NCBI RefSeq assembly: GCF_947623445.1
Contig: NC_135240.1
Coordinates: 6,944,001-7,008,000 of the forward strand
Length of the DNA: 64,000 nt
Direction of reading: 5' to 3'
DNA from: Clavelina lepadiformis
Lineage: Eukaryota; Chordata; Ascidiacea; Aplousobranchia; Clavelinidae
Shown here: piece after piece, positions 1-12,000 of the stretch
Numbering within the stretch: position 1 is the first letter of the stretch
Layout of the letters: each line of letters opens with the position of its first letter
The notes under the pieces: generated by a model
What the model was told of the DNA's origin: nothing
What the model saw: the letters and a program-made list of their open reading frames with translations, nothing else
Databases searched by the model: none
Position numbers and translations under genes: made by a program

Positions 1-137
1 AAAATAATCAACTCGCACCGACTTTAAAAAGCGAGAGTAGTTTTGACCTTCTAGTATTGGCATAACGGCGTTTGCACGTAGATCTTATCTTTTTGGTACT
101 AACACAGTAGGATTTGCGAACAAATTTTGATCTTGTG

Positions 138-1153
138 ATGACATGCTAACTTTTAAATGTTCTAGTTTTTAAATGTTCAGCATTCGCTATGATGTCTTTT
201 CTCCTCACTATCAGTTCTCGTTTTTTTTATCATCTTTTCCTTTCGTTTCTTAAAGTACATAAATTAAGATCTTTAGTTCATTCAAACTTGCTTTGCTTTG
301 TTTCCACTCTACAAAGCAAAGGCTGCGTGCTATACTGTGCTATATAGGAGCTTGATTGATATATCAATCAACTTATGTTCCTTTGCACATGCAACAGGTG
401 AAAACTTTTTACAAATCACTTCCACAATAGCAAGCAGCTTGGATGGCTGAACAAGTCAGCCAGCTTTCAAAGACAAGTATAGCTTACTGACTACTTTTAA
501 TTCGCTACAAAAAGCAAGCAATGTAAATAACAAAGCAAACCTGGTGATCGAATTTCTATATCAAGTTTCAGTGTAGCCTATTTGGCATTCCTAAACTAAA
601 CGGGTTCAAAACTACAAAAGCATGGTTTTACAGCAGGTATAGTTCCTATTTCTTCCGGCTAAAAGTGTTTATTGTTACATCACTATAACATTCGGAAAAA
701 ACTACAAAATGATGTATGCGAAACTTTGATGTACCAAACATTTTCGTTCATGTTGATTGAACACTTGTGTAGTGGAGTAAAAATGTAAACTTTTATTTAT
801 GTATGAAATTGCGGTTATATACGCCATACGTTTGCCGTTTTACAAAAACAAAACTTTGTCGTTCGCGCATAGGCTATAACACCTCATCTGACGTTATGTC
901 AAAGCCTCAGTCAAGCGGGCCACCGGGAAATTTTTCAAAGTTGGAGCAACATTTTTTTTATCTTTCTACAATTAACTGTTTGCGTAAGCGCGTCCGCCAT
1001 GGCATTGCCAAAAACGGCTTTTTCTTGCATTTCTAGTCTGGTTGTAGAGAATCACAGCATTGTCAAATATAATAGGCGGCCTGGTCCGATTTTTTCTTGG
1101 TCATCTTAATGCAGCCTTATGCAACCCTTAGCTGTGTAAAATCACCTTAAGAA
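138..1153 (+). repeat. Repeat A, copy 1 (~1 kb dispersed repeat)
   Basis: About 1 kb that recurs at 6551-7585 in the same orientation, with small indels and scattered substitutions. Shared landmarks include the stretch after GATGACATG, a run with ATTGATATATCAAT, and the end near GCAACCCTTAGCTGTG. I see no transposase, terminal inverted repeats or target duplication, so the class is unknown. Ends are approximate. Confidence 0.8.
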
Positions 1154-2507
1154 AAATAAAGCTAATACCTTAAGCACCTACTTAAAGACAGGAAAAGGTG
1201 AACTCTTGCAAACTCTGTCCTTCTTTATTTGAGACGGTTGTATAACTGCGCTAGCAAACAATAACTGTATTCTCTTTATAAAAATTAAATGCGCAGGTAA
1301 GCCTGCTGGGAAACTTTTTGCTGTATATTTCAACAGATTCAACAGGTTTTGCTTATACGCGGCTGCAACGCAAAACCAACACAGAAAAACAACAAGCTCG
1401 CGAAAGTTCTATATATATTGCAAAAGTTTGGCAATTTTTAAATCTGACGCGAGGAAATGCCAATGGGTCAAGTATTGATTTAGCTCAATTATTGGTTCAA
1501 TTCCCAGCTTTTCATGGTCAAACGACAATAAGCTGTGAACTCAGGAGTTTGTGAGCACAAGCATAGAGATGAAATAGGGCGAGAAAAGCAAATCAATTGA
1601 ATAAAGGCAATTAGACCATATAACCGTTTCGGGATATGAAAAGCTGTAAATAGTGAAGTCTCTAAAAAAACAAAGTTCTAACGGCTTGAAAATATATATA
1701 AATACCTTATTATTATTGTAGCGGTAATAAACCTTTGTAGCTATTGCTTAAATCACACCATTCATATCAAAATGTAGCTAATGTTACCAATGTAATTAAT
1801 GCAGATACTAAATAACAAATTGTAGCGACTAAACATAGACATTTTATCTAACGTATATGTCATGGTCTATACTTAATACTGAAAAAACGATACAAGAAAG
1901 CGATGGTTCCAAGCTTACGGAACGTTTTTCGGCCCAGGTTAATGAGTTATGGTAATTTTAAATTCAATGAAAACATTGCTAGATAACCTTTCGCCTAAAT
2001 GCAATATACATCAATAACAAACGTAGAAAAAAGAAAAATATCTCTTAACTCTCTTAAAAATATCATTAAATTTATTTATGGCACATCAAAGGAAAGATAT
2101 AGTAAAACAACATATGTTGTTGTTTAATAAACATGTGTTCTACTTTGAAAAGTTTTAATTTGTAACTTGTAGCTTATATCAATTAAAATACTATAACTCT
2201 GAATAATGAACATATCCTGATATCATTTATTAAACATTAAATCATTAAATCGAAATACGAACTAAACAAAACTAGGCTACACTTGCTACGCTACGGATGC
2301 AATGACTGGACAACAAAATAAACGAAATCCATCTCCTCACTAACAGCGAACAGTGACGCGCTCAATAGAATATTCTGATCTTTTACCGCTTGTGCACTTC
2401 TAAACTAGACCCCTTTTTGCTTTTGCTTTGTAAACTTGGGCTTCAAAATAAGTTTGGTTTTGAAAAACTAAATCACTCAAAACAAGCAAACCAGTCAAAG
2501 ACAATTA

Positions 2508-2776
2508 CCACACATCAGAGTATTGGTTTCAAACGTATATAGTTGTCCGAGCATCGGTGTTTGTTTAACAGTAGCCTTATGGTCTCCGGACCTTACAGAA
2601 AAGGAAATTACAACCTCAAAAGAGAATATTTTGATGCTGGTTAATGATTAGTAAAGTGTAAATACCTTACTTATATGATGACCACACATCAGGGTATTGG
2701 TTTCAAAGATATATAGTTGTCCAAGCATCGGTGTTTGTTTAAATAGCCCTATGGTCTCTGGACCTTACAGAAAACA
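2508..2776 (+). repeat. Local direct duplication, two ~95-bp copies
   Basis: The segment beginning CCACACATCAG at 2508-2602 is repeated at 2681-2776 with few changes. Both copies share TATATAGTTGTCC, GCATCGGTGTTTGTTTAA and GGACCTTACAGAAAA. About 80 bp of unrelated AT-rich sequence lies between them. Mechanism unknown. Confidence 0.75.
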
Positions 2777-3056
2777 AAGATACAACTCTCTGGCTTCCCT
2801 TCACAGCATAAATCTTTCGCTAAAGATTCTACACATGCTCGAGAGAAGGAAAGTAAAGTGCTACCAGAGTGAAGACTTAAAGTTTTGAAAAGTGTATGTG
2901 AAGAATGGCCGAGACTTTCACGTATGCAGACCGCGTTAAAAGACAATGGAACAACGACCTCGCTGCGAGTACTGTAATCACCGGGAAGTTACCTTCTAAT
3001 TGGCAAAAGAAAACAAGAGAGAGGATGTCCACTCACTACTCAACGACATCCAAATA

Positions 3057-3243
3057 CCAATTGACCATTTATAGGCACAATAAAACCTTAACAGTTTTCT
3101 AGGGTCCCACAGTTGTCTAATCCGGCTTTGGGTAACACCAGCAGGTAGCTGTAGCATGAGTTTTTTGCTCCAAGGAAGTAAGTCCACAGGTTAAAATTTG
3201 TTTTCAATCCTGATTTTGACACCACAACGTGGTACTTATATGC
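3057..3243 (+). repeat. Repeat B, copy 1
   Basis: About 185 bp recurring at 8541-8712 in the same orientation. Both copies contain AATTGACCATTTATAGG, TCTAATCCGGCTTTGGGTAA and ATCCTGATTTTGACAC. The copies differ by indels. It lies about 0.5 kb beyond the stop codon of the sulfotransferase gene. Confidence 0.8.
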
Positions 3244-3620
3244 ACTGTGGAAAAAATGCCGGACTAGAAACTATTTTCAAAAGTTTTTGTTTTTTCATTC
3301 TCAGCCTCATCCCATCTGTGCGAATACAAAATACTTCAGGTGAAAATAATCCCAAAAGCAACATCGGTCTCTCTATTTCATCAGCAAAATGAGCAAAAAT
3401 AGAACATAGAACGCTGGAAATTGTTGGTAAAACTTCAGTAAATATAAAAATTTTAAATATGCATAAAACCATCTTTTATAACACGCAAGAGTCCGCTCAC
3501 GTAAAACAAAAAGGCGATTATGACACATTTTAAAATGACTCCGAGCTATATGACAACCGGTCGGATCCTGTGATGAAAAAAGATATTTCAATCACTTTTA
3601 TACCATTCATTTATCCAAAT

Positions 3621-3626
3621 TTTATT
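3621..3626 (-). promoter_or_regulatory. Candidate polyadenylation signal of the sulfotransferase
   Basis: AATAAA on the minus strand, about 155 bp past the stop codon at 3779. Single hexamer only; no transcript evidence. Confidence 0.4.
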
Positions 3627-3778
3627 TGTTCTATGTTGATAGAAGAAAAGCGCACAGCCCTGTGCCTATACGACGACAAGCGACTAATTTTCAACCAAAT
3701 AAAGCATCGAGTGAGAGCCACCAAAGAATGACATCCATCTACTCCATTACTATAAAAAAAATTTTCACTGCGAAATTT

Positions 3779-6250
3779 TTATCTCCTCCAGGCTTCGAAA
3801 GATTCATCCAGGGCTTGCTCAGGATTCAAAATTTCTCTATAATTCAAGATCTTCATCATCTCTTTGCACTCTTCTTGGATCTCCAACATCTCTTCAAACT
3901 TCAAATGCTTCCGCCAACGACTCATCGCTTCCGATGCATTCCGGCTTGTTGAATATGGATTAGAGTTTTTGGGAGAGTTTTTAGTGTTTTCCTTGATCCA
4001 AGCCTTAACTCCGGGCTCGAAATTTAAGCCGACGAAGTCGTAGACCGCTTTAGCGGCGTCTAGCGGACGTAAACTCACGTCTTCGTATCGGAGTCTTAAA
4101 TATTTTTCTTTCCAAAACGTCGCGTTTGAATCACAAAATGTCTGAACGCAGTTGGCAAATTTTAAATTTTGTAAGTGCCGCTGACAGATGCGACGACTCT
4201 CATCCTGTATGACGTATGTCTTCTCTGGATGGTACAAGGCAGAGAGGAACTTTCGCGACTGAATAACCGCGCGCGGATCTCGAACCAAGTGAATGACCTT
4301 GACATTCAAAGATGGATCTTCCATCAGAGGCTGAAGAGTGTTCAGGAACGGTTCAAAGATGATCTGAAGCAAACGAATAAGGAACAAGTTTTTTTAATGT
4401 TTTCAGCAATATTTGCTTTAACAGAGCTTTGGAGCTAATCAAAATTGTGGCTTAATCTATAAAAGAAAATATCCACACCCTGTTTTATCTACCCCATGTT
4501 TATAGTAAAGAAAACCCCTCGTCAAGTTATCCTATTTTTAGTGCAATCTATGTTGTCGTAAAAGCTATGATCCTATGTAGATCCAAGTTGTTGTAAGTAT
4601 TTACAGAATGAAGCATTAAAAGCCGAACTTTTTCGTGCGAATAAAAGGACGTAATGCAGAAAGGCAAATCAACTTAAACCTGTGATGAGCTAAAACCAAG
4701 TTTAAATTCAGTTATTTGAGCTGCCCACAGTTAATTCAAATTTCTGCATATGAAATTCCAAGAGTAATATTTACAGCGTATTGTAACAATTGATTAATAT
4801 TTTTGTTCTAAAGAATGACGTCATTTTCATAGAAAAATCAACAAACCAAAAATAAAACCTTTACTTAGTACAACCTTCATGGCGGGAAAGAGACTTCTTC
4901 TGCAGATTTCACTCAACACGAGTGGATCGTAAGGACCTCGACACTTGCCACCATCACACAAGTCTGTATCTCGAGCAAGAAATCGACTCTTATACGCGAA
5001 ACAAAGATTTTCGCTTCCGCATTTGGCATCGATGTCTTTGTTTCCGGTTTCATTAATCTAAGTGAGAACATAGTCGAGTTTACGACCGCAAATGTCCATT
5101 TTTTGTGGACTATTTTTCTTTAAGCGCAGCATAACGCGAGGATAGCAGATGTTGATGAAATTTAAATTAATTTATATAAACATAAGCACTACAGATCGAC
5201 GTCTGGAAATTTTATAAAAACTAACCAAAAACTTTGACCAGATGTTTGTTATATCACAAGTCGGAACACGATAAAAGGTACAAAAATGACCAATGGACTA
5301 TATATGTTAATTAAAAAATACTATTATGTCACAAAAACTGACCGCTTTTCTGTACATATCGGAAATATCGGTGAAATTGCATCGAGCAATGTCGAAAAGA
5401 GCTTTCTTCCTGCGCGAAGCTTGGCTCGGATACTCCCAGAACGCGGACAATGGCTCAAAGAGATAGAAAATGTGAGGATATTGGTTGAAGAGCTCGCCAA
5501 GAAAGCTAGAGCCTGATCGCATTATTGTGAAGATTACGACCGCGCTGGTCTTTCGTGGTCTGTTGTATTCCACTTCAAGCTGTGAAACATCGATTAGTTT
5601 GGAATTGTTACAGCATTTACCATGTCGTCTATTCTGTAAACATGTTGAATGGATCAACATATTAAAGCTTTGAACGTGTGTGAACGAAATTATACGCCTA
5701 CGTAGATATTGTCGTTATCTGAATAAAGTCGTCAAGAAAAGCGTAAGTTCCACAAACTATGTACTGGGACGTATACATTTGTACGTCCATACTAGTAGGA
5801 GTTGGTCATGACGTTATATTTGGTAGTTTTCCTTTTGCCTGGCCTATGTACTGTAGTTGATTGTTCATCCAATTCACATCTAATTTTCATATCAAAGTTT
5901 ACACAACTTGTTAAACCAAGTTACGTTGAACACCACATCCGATGAAATGAGTCTTTTATATCAATGAACGAACATAATTTTCAAAGACACAGGAACTGAC
6001 TTATATTGATGCTTATAAGATGTCAGCTTATGAGATCAAATAAAAAGAAAACTTTCCGCACCTTTTCATGGCCCGTCGATACAGATTTTGTTGTACAGAC
6101 TGGGCATTGCCTTGGACGCACGTCATTGCCGAGCTGAATAAAATAATTCCTGTACTGGATGAGCAGCAGGCAAAGGAAAAAGACAAAGCATACTTTCAGC
6201 AACCTACTTAAATATCTTTTCATGTCTGTTATTTCTTGCACCGTCTGCAT
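3779..6250 (-). CDS. Golgi carbohydrate 6-O-sulfotransferase, CHST family (4 exons)
   Basis: Exons 6250-6062, 5633-5343, 5057-4875 and 4363-3779 are all joined in phase 0 at GT-AG introns and give 415 aa, the usual size for this family. Residues 1-63 hold a short cytosolic tail and one hydrophobic signal-anchor (about 17-32), as in type II Golgi enzymes. The 5'-phosphosulfate-binding motif (MRSGSSFLGELFN, about 101-113) is in exon 2 and the 3'-phosphate-binding motif (VIHLVRDPRAV, about 244-254) is in exon 4. Members transfer sulfate from PAPS to C6 of GlcNAc, Gal or GalNAc in glycans; the acceptor cannot be read from sequence. The start is the first ATG of the membrane-anchor exon; a second in-frame ATG lies nine codons later. 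A non-coding upstream exon is possible. Orthology to one vertebrate CHST is not claimed. Confidence 0.9.
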
Positions 6251-6550
6251 TCATAAATGAAGCACACGAGTAAACCTTGAGATATTAGAGTCATACCTGA
6301 TCAAGTCAAATGTATCTTCTAATTCTAATTCTTAAGGAAGAAAGACTTTATTTGTCAGGCTACATATAGGCCTTTTTACAGGATATTAGAGGGTTGACAT
6401 ATTATTAGAGGATATTAGAGGTTTTCTTTTGGTACATACGATGAAGCTATAGCTGATGATTGCGAAGCTGGTGTTGAGTAAATAAAATGGAATGCGAGAA
6501 TATATGTGGCTATTTTATTGGTTTGCTAATGACATGCTTTGCTTTGCTTG

Positions 6551-7585
6551 TAATGACATGTTAACTTTTGCAAAAAGTTTTTAAATGTTCCGCATTCACT
6601 ATGATGTCTTTTAGTCTCCTCTTCGTTATTCCGCGTTCTCCTCACTACCCAGTTCTCGTTTTTTTATCATCTTTTCCTTTCGTTTCTTAAAGTATATAAA
6701 TTTAAGTTTTTTATTTTATTCAAACTTGCTTTGCTTTGTTTTCACTCTACAAAGAAGAGTCTGCATGCTATACTGTGCTATATAGGAGCATGATTGATAT
6801 ATCAATCAACTTATGTTTCTTTCCACATGCTACAGGTGAAAACTTTTTGCAAATCACTTCCACAATAGCAAGCAGCTTGGATGGCTGTACAAGTCAGTCA
6901 GCTTTCAAAGACAAGCACAGGTTACTGACTACTTTTAATTCGCTACAAAAAGTAAGCAATCTCAATAACAAAGCAAACCTTTATCAAGTTTCAGTGTAGC
7001 CTATTTGGTATTTGGTATAAATATTCCTAAACTAAACGGGTTCAAAACTACAAAAGCATGGTTTTACAGCAGGCAGTTCCTATTTCTTCCGGCTAAAAGT
7101 GCTTATCGTTACATCACTATAACATTTGGAAAAACTACAAGATGATGTATGCGAAACTTTGATGTACCAAACATTTTCGTTCATGTTGATTCAACACTTT
7201 GCGTAGTGGAGTAAAAATGTAAACTTTTATTTATGTATGAAATTGCGTTTATATACGCCATACGTTTGCCGTTTTCCAAAAACAAAACTTTGTCGTTCGT
7301 GCATATAACACCTCATGTGAGCGTTATGTCAAAGCCTCAGTCAAGCTGCCCACCGGGAAATTTTGCAAAGTTGGAGCAAATTTTTTTTTATCAGTCTACA
7401 ATTAACCGCTTGCGTAAGCGCGTCTGCCATGGCACAGCCAAAAACGGCTTTTCTTGCATTTCTTATCTAATTGTAGAATGTAGACTATCACAGCATTGTC
7501 AAATGTAATACGCGGCCTCGTCAGGTTTTTTCTTGATCATCTTAATGCAGTCCTTTGCAACCCTTAACTGTGTAAATCACCCTAA
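6551..7585 (+). repeat. Repeat A, copy 2
   Basis: Second copy of the ~1 kb repeat at 138-1153. It differs by several indels, including an extra AGTCTCCTCTTCGTTATTCC segment near 6612, and by loss of about 20 bp near the second third. Same strand as copy 1; class unknown. Confidence 0.8.
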
Positions 7586-8540
7586 GCAATGTGTCAACGC
7601 ATCTGTTTATTCTCACGCGTTTATGCTATATCTTCGGAATGTATGAGAACGGTGATGTAAACTACGCGATGCCTTTATAGGATTTTCTGTAACTAGTTCA
7701 TTAAACAGAACCATTACGCCACCACACATTTACAAACGGCTTTTATCACTTAAAATTTTATCACGTTGAAAGCATTTTAAAAAGTATAAATTTTACGATG
7801 CTTTTGTTCAAATAACTTACGAGGAAAGAATTAGATTTATTTAGCAGTCATTTCGTTCGAGGTAAATAGGCCTAGTGTTAAAGGTTGGGGCAAACAAAAA
7901 ACGACTAAACAAAGGCTATTACGCGACATCTTGAACATTTTTACTGGCACCAATCCTCGTTAACGCTTTGTTATTTCGATTGACTAATGTATTATGACGT
8001 TTTCTTGCGATAATGAACCAGAAACCATATATTGCAATAAGAAGATTTTTCGGGTTTAAGTGGTTGTGCTTGTGTTAGGAGCTATTTATACGATTAATAA
8101 AATCATAAATCCTGTACTTTGTGTCTTGGTGACGGTGTCTTCGTTTCATACCGGTACGATCTTGCATGTAAAACATGGTCAAATCGAACAACATAATTCC
8201 CGTACGCAATCAGCAAACATATTACGAACCCGACGTAAGAAAATTTCCGGTTCAATGCGCATTTGACGTCTACTAGTTTGTTATTGTTTTGGCGATATCT
8301 GGTTGCAGGTCTAGGCTAAGGTGTAAATTTGGTGTGGGTTTGAATATTTTGAATTTTGGAGTATTTGTGATAGAATAGAATTTGCTGTAAAGCTTGACGA
8401 CTTTGATCTCAATGCAGGAGTCGAGAAGCGCTGGTTTAACAGGTAGATTGTCTGCTGATGTGAGCAAGCTATTGCGACCAAGTTCATTCAGTTGGGATGT
8501 CATCTTCGTTTCCGACAAACAAAGCTTCAGACTTCAGTTT

Positions 8541-8712
8541 AATTGACCATTTATAGGTATTTCTAGGTCTAATCCGGCTTTGGGTAACATCAGTAGGTAG
8601 CTGTACCATGAGTTTTTTGCTCCGAGAAAGACGAACAACGCATGCCCATATGGTAAAATTTGTCAAATTGTTTTCGATCCTGATTTTGACACCCACTACG
8701 TGGCACTTACAC
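8541..8712 (+). repeat. Repeat B, copy 2
   Basis: Second copy of the repeat at 3057-3243, about 350 bp beyond the stop codon of NCAPD3. A stretch present in copy 1 (CACAATAAAACC region) is missing here. Confidence 0.8.
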
Positions 8713-8964
8713 GTATGACTAACGCATAGACATAGTAGGCCTATAATAAGTGAACAAGCTTTAAACTGGTGGTAACTTGCATTAACCCTGTAGATTTGGA
8801 AACAACTCCGGTTTGGTAAGAAATTACCAAGAGTTTAAACTTTGAATTACCAAGAATTTAGACTTTACCATTTAGATTTCGCAAAAAATTTTTTTGTATT
8901 TCCTTCGACAGAAAAGTTCGTTAAGTAAAAACAAATGAAGTAAAAATACAAGCGATACAATGAT

Positions 8965-8970
8965 TTTATT
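8965..8970 (-). promoter_or_regulatory. Candidate polyadenylation signal of NCAPD3
   Basis: AATAAA on the minus strand, about 93 bp past the NCAPD3 stop at 9063. Position is typical; otherwise unsupported. Confidence 0.5.
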
Positions 8971-9062
8971 TTCTCATCAAGACAGTCCAGTTTCATCGAG
9001 ATTCTGTGGGAGAGAAGAATTGCGACGAGGACAACAAGTGAATGTGAGATCACCGATTATGA

Positions 9063-12000
9063 TCACGTCTTCTTCCGCAACCGACCCGATCGTCTTGTGG
9101 CCGGCGAAGGTGACGTAATATTCCACGTTCTTGGCGGAGGAGTTCTGAAACGCAAAACCCTCAAAATTACAAAAAGTTTGAACATTTGAGAAAAAATCCA
9201 AAGAAGTATATCTATAAACACAGTTAAGCACACAAACGACATATCTACGTCACAATTCCGTGGATCCCGAATCGCGAAATTCATGGGTATAAAAGGTTAA
9301 GCCTCCAAAGTGACGGGGGACATATTAAAACAGTGGTTCTTCAACTGGGGGGTGCGAGAGATGACAAATGTGCATTATCTTCTACATTCTTCATTAAAGA
9401 TGTGCATTATCTTCCACAAAGCCTCGAGTTAAACGTTTGGTTTCCCAAAAACAACTACATCCGTCACATTAATGAAAGTTAATTGAAAATAAATTGTTGT
9501 TTTGTTTAATGCTTTTTTATTTTGCAATGAGGTGGGGCGCGGATCCTTTAGGTACCGTCAAGGGGGGGGGGGGGGGGGGGCGTGTGCCAAAAAGTTTAAG
9601 AACCCCTGTATTAAAACATCTTCGAAGCATTCAGAAAACTCACGACTCCGGATGTTGGATGAGAACGAGATGTGGATCGGCCTGGCTCGGTGCCACAATG
9701 GCGCTGATGTCGTCAGCAAACGTGACATTGGCAAGGTGACTCTGATCTGGGGGACAAGCGTTAAGAATTACATTACGCACGACCCTAGGTGCAATACTTT
9801 CAATAAAAAAAGCTTTTAAATATTCGATAAGGTATAAGGATAAATGCATAACTCGATAAGGTCACTCTGCTTTAAGTAGACTCTAGGGGGAGACACAGAG
9901 TGTTTCCACGGTTGATTAAACGGTTTTGAAAAAAACTAATACTTCTGCCTGACTTGGAAGTAATCGCAAATCATTCCAAACAACAAACTTTTTCTCCCTT
10001 TCTAACTACGAAAAGCAGGAGTTAAAATGAAACCCAACCTGGGGTAGAAGCAACCCGGTCAGCGGCCAGATTCTGCCTAGGGGTCTTGGGGGTAGGTGCC
10101 GCTTCAGCAAGAGTTGAGAGCTCCTCCACGATCAGTGGTCTCCTCAGCACTTGGTTCTTCCTGGCAGAGTTGATGATCGCTTGAACGTTCATGGGAAGGT
10201 TTCTGTGAAAGTTAACACTTTGTTCGTAAAATGAATTATTTCCAATGCAACAAAAGCTGGCTTCCTCTAGCAATTCTATTTAGGCCATTTTCTGCAAATC
10301 TGCGCTTCGCAACATCGCCTGAAGCCTCCTTAGAATGTGTTTAACTGTTTATGTTCGTTTGAAATTTATTTAAATTCCTGCATTTATTTCAAGAAGAGCC
10401 TGACCTTCTGTTGATTGTGGCAGGTGTAGCGCCAGCTGCTGGAGTTTTTTGAGGCAGTGGACGAGCACCAGCTGGAGTGCCAGGTGCTGACATTGGCGCA
10501 GCAACTAATCAATACAGTGGACATATGAAGTTGCCAAACAGAGTACAAGTACAAAAAAACCAAAGAAACACAAATCAAATACCATATGTAAGTATATGCC
10601 ATAGGTATAAAGTAATAAACTTAAGCGAATATGAGCACAAATTTTACTCACGAGATTGTCGCCTTCGCACCGCTTCTTTTGCTTCTTCCTCCTCTCGATC
10701 GAATCTTTTCAAATCAAACTCTATCTCGCTGGCAAGCTGCTTGTCCTCCGAAAGAATCTGCTGGACTTCCGTTCTGTATTCTTGCATCACTTCCTGTTGG
10801 TTTCAATAGAAGGATGTGACGTTTGTGGAGATGGGTTAACGTTTATAAATCCCAAGTTGTGATCACCTTGAGATAGAGCATAACGTTTTTCAACAGCGGA
10901 CTTTTCTTCTCAGCAAGCATGTTCTTCAAAGCGATAATAATGGGAACGATATTCTCGACAAGGTTCTTCTTCACAACCTGGAAAAAAACATCGATTTTTC
11001 ATGTAAAAAATGATTTTTGGTTTTGATGTTTCACAAAAACACAAAACGTATAAATGCATTAGAAGTCAACGTATCAGTTAATCGTAACAAAGTAACGCGC
11101 AACACAAGGACACCTGAGAGATGAGCTTCTGCTTCGCTGCTTGCTTCATTGCGTTGACCTGTTCCACTTGAGTGCTTGGAAGAATCTCTTCTTCTATGTC
11201 CGCTTCCACTTCTCTTGCTCTCAAGCACTTTAACCGAATCTCCTGGATCATAAAGAGTGTAACAACCACGCTCACACTGAGCTAAATCAAGACAGAAACT
11301 AACCTTGCAGCAGAGGACAGAGAGAGTGTCTGTTAGGAGCTGCTGACTATTTTTATTTAGGGGAATTACCCCTTCCACAAACGCATCTGAAAGCAAAAAG
11401 AGTTAATTAACTCTTAGAAAAGACAACTAAGGTTTGTTTGTATACTAATACTTATGTTACTAAGAAATACTTATGTTATACTTATACTATATAATAATAA
11501 TAATAAATGTTAATAATAAATACTTATGTTTACTAATGTTACCTAACACATCGTTGCAAAGCTTCCCGGTGAGATTAATACGATGTTCGTCCGCCATGTT
11601 TATCAAAAGAAACTGGTACAGGTTCATTCTTTTATCAAAATTCTGAGATACATCGAAGAGCTTTTTCTCCCTGTAATAAACAGGTAGGTCCGGTCAAAAC
11701 TGAACGAAAAATCAACAAATGTACGACAAATGCACATATTCACTCAAAACCAAAAATTACAGTAATTTTAGGCCTCGAACCTGTCACTTTTTGCAAACTT
11801 ATGGAGATTGTGATGCTCGTAGGCATTGTAGTAGAACAAGCACGCAACGAAATTCCTGTAGAAAAGGTCACCAGCCACCGAGGGTCCTCGCAACAATTGC
11901 TCAAGGAGGAAATATCTCGCAAGTGACTGGACCTCCAAATCTTCGTCGCAGGCAGCGTGGAGGTATTTGAAAAGCAACGTACCTTTCCATTTTACATACT

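Larger units (their letters stand above)
1..3778. other. Repeat-rich intergenic DNA, no gene seen
   Basis: No reading frame here has splice-bounded coding character or family similarity that I recognise. The interval holds repeat A (138-1153), a local direct duplication (2508-2602 and 2681-2776) and repeat B (3057-3243), all described separately. The open frames over repeat A recur in the second repeat copy with substitutions and indels, as expected for repeats rather than genes. Confidence 0.6.
6251..9062. other. Intergenic DNA between sulfotransferase and NCAPD3
   Basis: Contains repeat A copy 2, repeat B copy 2 and otherwise unremarkable AT-rich sequence. A minus-strand open frame at 8273-8518 beginning with ATG (81 codons) abuts repeat B; I see no family match or splice context for it and do not call it a gene. 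Confidence 0.55.

Noticed and set aside
803-1036. Open reading frame within repeat A as a possible gene
   Set aside because: The same frame recurs at 7233-7508 with indels and altered ends, as expected of a repeat; no splice or family evidence.
8273-8518. 81-codon minus-strand ATG frame next to repeat B
   Set aside because: Reasonable amino-acid composition, but no similarity I recognise, no splice sites that extend it, and it abuts a repeat.
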